Source: Oscillospiraceae bacterium (GTDB lineage: Bacteria; Bacillota_A; Clostridia; Oscillospirales; Oscillospiraceae). Taken from it: a DNA stretch of 7,885 nucleotides. Below, in pieces: positions 5,692 through 7,885 of this stretch (within the stretch, counting starts at the first letter, position 1; every line of letters starts with the position of its first letter). The position numbers were made by a program, and so were the translations under genes. Location of the stretch: the NCBI GenBank assembly GCA_902789835.1, contig CADAPN010000085.1, positions 1 to 7,885 of the forward strand. The letters run 5' to 3'. The notes below the pieces were generated by a model that was given only the letters and a program-made list of their open reading frames with translations, searched no databases and had not been told where the DNA came from.

Positions 5692-7172
5692 TTGTGAAAG
5701 AGTTTTTTTACCTGGTAGCGGGGCTCAAAGGTCATGTTGACTCCGATTTTTTTGAACAGCTCGATGTCAACATGGGAGAGAATGACGCTTGAATGCGCCT
5801 CACAGCCGCGAAGAGAGCTGAGCTCTTCAATGGCCCGCCCCGCAATGGGATTGGTGACGGCACAGATGGCAAGCGTGATCAGAAGCTCGTCCGTGTGCAT
5901 CCTGGGGTTGCGGTTTCCGAGATGTTCCACCTTCAGGTGCTGGATCTGCTCGATGATGCTTGGCGTGATAATCTGAAGCTTCTTGTCGATTCCGGCTAGG
6001 GCCTTCAGCGCGTTCATCAGGCAGGCGGACGCGGCGCCGAGCAGCGCGGTGGTCTTGCCTGTGATGATGCGCCCGTCCGGAAGCTCAATGGCCACGGCGG
6101 GGCCTTCGGTCTCCTCGGCACGCTGCAGGGCTGCCGCCACCACCGGACGGTCGTTGGGACCGGCGCCCATGGAGTTCAGAATCAGCTCAATCTTCCGCTG
6201 TTCGGCCCCGTCGGAAAGACCCTCGCGCACCGCGCAGGCGGCCGCGTACCAGCGGCGGATGATCTCCTGCTTGGAGGCCTCGCAGCAGGCCTCGTCGTCG
6301 AAAATGCAGAAGCCGGCCATGTTGACGCCCATGTCCGTGGGGCTCTTGTACGGACTCTCGCCGTAAATCTGCTTGAACATGGCCTCCAGCACCGGAAAGA
6401 TCTCCACGTCGCGGTTGTAGTTTACCGTCGTCTTTCCGTAGGCATCCAGGTGGAAGGGGTCAATCATGTTCACGTCGTCAAGGTCGGCGGTGGCCGCCTC
6501 ATAGGCCAGGTTCACCGGGTGCTTGAGGGGCAGGTTCCAGATCGGGAAGGTCTCGAACTTCGCATAGCCCGCCGTGATCCCGCGCTTGTGCTCGTGATAA
6601 AGCTGGCTGAGGCAGGTGGCCATTTTCCCGCTGCCGGGGCCGGGAGCCGTGACGACCACAAGGCCGCGTGTGGTTTCGATGTACTCGTTCCTGCCAAAGC
6701 CTTCTTCCGAAACAATCAGGGGGACGTTGGACGGATAGTCCGGAATGATGAAATGCCGGAACACCCGGATGCCCAGCATTTCCAGCCGCTTGATGAACTT
6801 TTCGGCGGCGCTCTGCTCGCGGTAGTGCGTAATGACGACACTGCCGATATAGAGGCCGATGCCCCGGAAAGCGTCGATCAGGCGGAGCGTATCCTCGTCA
6901 TAGGTGATTCCGAGATCTCCGCGGCGCTTTGCGCGCTCGATATCATCCGCCGAGAGCACAATCACAATCTCCGCGTCATCCTTCATCTCCAGCAGCATTT
7001 TCACCTTGCTGTCCGGCTCAAAGCCCGGCAGAACCCTGGCGGCGTGATAGTCGTCAAAGAGCTTTCCGCCGAACTCAAGATACAGTTTTCCACCGAACTG
7101 GGAAATCCGGTCCCGGATGTTCTGGGACTGAAGCTTCACGTACTTTTCGTTGTCGAAACCGATTCTGGTCAT
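5688..7172 (-). CDS. UPF0371 / DUF1846 family protein
   Basis: The 494-residue protein is the normal length for the DUF1846 (UPF0371) family, which is widespread in Firmicutes and Actinobacteria and has a solved structure but no agreed reaction. It begins with the family block MTRIGFDNEKYVKLQSQNI and continues with FGGKLFDDYHAARVLPGF (34-51). A glycine-rich phosphate-binding-like loop APGPGSGK lies at 176-183, followed by KFETFPIWNLPLKHPVN (205-221). A second T-G-K-T segment is at 371-374 and the family-typical LRGCEAHSSVILSHVD at 454-469. The glycine loop suggests nucleotide binding, but this is inference. There is no signal peptide and it is probably cytoplasmic. The start is well supported by TGGAGGA at 7178-7184. 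It is the first gene of the leftward block and overlaps the esterase gene by 4 nt, so the two are co-translated although they act on different sides of the membrane. Confidence 0.95.
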   Translation of the reverse strand: MTRIGFDNEKYVKLQSQNIRDRISQFGGKLYLEFGGKLFDDYHAARVLPGFEPDSKVKMLLEMKDDAEIVIVLSADDIERAKRRGDLGITYDEDTLRLIDAFRGIGLYIGSVVITHYREQSAAEKFIKRLEMLGIRVFRHFIIPDYPSNVPLIVSEEGFGRNEYIETTRGLVVVTAPGPGSGKMATCLSQLYHEHKRGITAGYAKFETFPIWNLPLKHPVNLAYEAATADLDDVNMIDPFHLDAYGKTTVNYNRDVEIFPVLEAMFKQIYGESPYKSPTDMGVNMAGFCIFDDEACCEASKQEIIRRWYAAACAVREGLSDGAEQRKIELILNSMGAGPNDRPVVAAALQRAEETEGPAVAIELPDGRIITGKTTALLGAASACLMNALKALAGIDKKLQIITPSIIEQIQHLKVEHLGNRNPRMHTDELLITLAICAVTNPIAGRAIEELSSLRGCEAHSSVILSHVDIELFKKIGVNMTFEPRYQVKKLFHK

Positions 7173-7240
7173 GAGCGTCCTCCATCCTGCCGCCTTTCTG
7201 ACAGAAGCCGGGTTCCCGGTTCTGCAGGCTTCTCGATTGC

Positions 7241-7269
7241 AGCATAATCAGCATACTATTTTACCACAA
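7241..7269 (-). promoter_or_regulatory. Candidate sigma-A promoter for the leftward operon
   Basis: On the - strand TTGTGG (7264-7269) and TATGCT (7241-7246) are separated by exactly 17 bases. They match the -35 and -10 consensus at 3 and 4 of 6 positions. The predicted start of transcription would leave an approximately 60-base leader before the DUF1846 gene. That leader contains a 7-bp inverted repeat (7203-7209 with 7227-7233). Confidence 0.45.
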
Positions 7270-7321
7270 GAGCGGAAAAGGGACAAGATACAAATTCGTG
7301 CTTTTTTTCTTCATAAGTTTA

Positions 7322-7330
7322 TGATATACT
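7322..7330 (+). promoter_or_regulatory. Extended -10 promoter for secA
   Basis: TGATATACT gives TG-n plus TATACT (7325-7330), a strong extended -10 about 112 bases before the secA start. The -35 region is just a T-run (7302-7308). Two small palindromes overlap the element: CATAA-GT-TTATG (7312-7323) and TATAC-T-GTATA (7325-7335). Together they could form an operator, though both may be chance in A+T-rich DNA. Confidence 0.5.
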
Positions 7331-7394
7331 GTATATTCGTATGGGTATGCGACCTTCCGCGTGAGTCAGACCTGTATCATGTAATTGTATTTAT

Positions 7395-7429
7395 TCATTT
7401 ATCATTTACCATTTCCAATTTATCATTGT
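7395..7429 (+). repeat. Heptamer repeat array upstream of secA
   Basis: There are five adjacent 7-base units in the sense of secA: TCATTTA twice, then CCATTTC, CAATTTA and TCATTGT. It stops 3 bases before the GGAGG ribosome binding site (7433-7437). It belongs to the same repeat family and has the same gene-relative orientation as the array before the ACT gene. The rest of the 7173-7442 intergenic region holds only the candidate promoters described separately. Confidence 0.75.
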
Positions 7430-7442
7430 TCCGGAGGAACCT

Positions 7443-7885
7443 ATGGGACTTTTTTCAAAGCTGTTCGGAAGCTATTCCGACAGAGAACTGAAACGGATCA
7501 TGCCCATCGCGAAAGCGGTTGAGGCAAAGGAAGAGGAATACGGCAGGCTCTCGGATGAGCAGCTGCGTCATAAAACCGAAGAACTCAAGGCCAGACTCGC
7601 GGAGGGCGAGACCCTGGACGACATCCTTCCGGATGCCTTCGCCACGGCGCGGGAAGCGGCCTGGCGCGTGCTGGGAATGAAGCCCTTCCCGGTCCAGATC
7701 ATCGGCGGCATTGTGCTCCACCAGGGGCGCATCGCCGAGATGAAGACCGGTGAAGGCAAGACCCTTGTGGCGGTTCTCCCGGCTTATCTGAACGCGCTGG
7801 CGGGCGAGGGCGTCCACATCGTCACGGTGAACGACTATCTGGCCCGCCGTGACAGCGAGTGGATGGGAAAGGTACACCGTTTCCT
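7443..7885 (+). CDS. secA: Preprotein translocase ATPase SecA, N-terminal part (cut by window end)
   Basis: SecA is the motor that pushes unfolded preproteins through SecYEG. Only the first 147 codons are present; the frame is open at the right edge. It starts [19 protein letters not shown], as in Gram-positive SecA1 proteins, followed by the amphipathic helix that contacts membrane and SecY. The nucleotide-binding domain begins with the Q-motif around PFPVQIIGG (Q85), then [11 protein letters not shown] (Walker A, K106, T107), then LPAYLNAL and [13 protein letters not shown] (125-137), all diagnostic for SecA. The start is set by GGAGG at 7433-7437 with a 5-base spacer. It is divergent from the DUF1846 operon and has its own promoter region. 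Whether it is the housekeeping SecA1 or a second SecA cannot be proved from this fragment, but the sequence is that of a standard SecA. Confidence 0.97.
   Translation, partial: MGLFSKLFGSYSDRELKRIMPIAKAVEAKEEEYGRLSDEQLRHKTEELKARLAEGETLDDILPDAFATAREAAWRVLGMKPFPVQIIGGIVLHQGRIAEMKTGEGKTLVAVLPAYLNALAGEGVHIVTVNDYLARRDSEWMGKVHRF

Noticed and set aside
6450..7247. + strand open frame of 265 codons over the DUF1846 start
   Set aside because: It is antisense to conserved DUF1846 sequence and crosses its ribosome binding site and leader.

Overview
The window (about 55-60% G+C by eye) looks like chromosomal DNA of a Gram-positive anaerobe of the Clostridia, probably an Oscillospiraceae/Ruminococcaceae-type gut bacterium. 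The evidence is the rpmI-rplT order, strong AGGAGG-type ribosome binding sites, the UPF0210/UPF0237 gene pair typical of Firmicutes, a short protein with a double-glycine leader, and an exported protein with an H-x-H...C-x-x-C motif. The genus is inference.

Left part (1-970, + strand): the last codons of rpmI (L35), complete rplT (L20), a very strong terminator, then a small monocistronic gene with its own extended -10 promoter. It encodes an 81-residue protein made of a bacteriocin-type double-glycine leader joined to one LysM domain. Immediately after it lies a second, headless copy of its 3' end plus terminator, offset by exactly 97 bp: a relic of a lost tandem paralogue.

Middle part (979-7172, all on the - strand, read right to left): UPF0371/DUF1846 protein, a membrane-anchored alpha/beta-hydrolase (esterase D/CE1-like), a YbiT-type ABC-F ATPase, an ACT-domain protein (UPF0237) and a PFL-like protein (UPF0210). 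The first two overlap by 4 nt (GTGA) and the last two overlap by 4 nt (ATGA), so each pair is probably translationally coupled. A 15-bp hairpin separates the esterase from the ABC-F gene, and a heptamer repeat array separates the ABC-F gene from the ACT gene. Four of these five products are widely conserved families with poorly defined roles.

Right part (7173-7885): a 270-bp divergent intergenic region with candidate promoters for both directions and a second heptamer array, then the first 147 codons of secA, cut by the window end.

The most interesting points are: the leader-LysM peptide and its decayed neighbour; the ABC-F protein, in which one ATP site looks canonical while the other has lost the Walker A lysine, the Walker B glutamate and the signature sequence; and two heptamer arrays lying in the same orientation just upstream of the ribosome binding sites of two unrelated genes.
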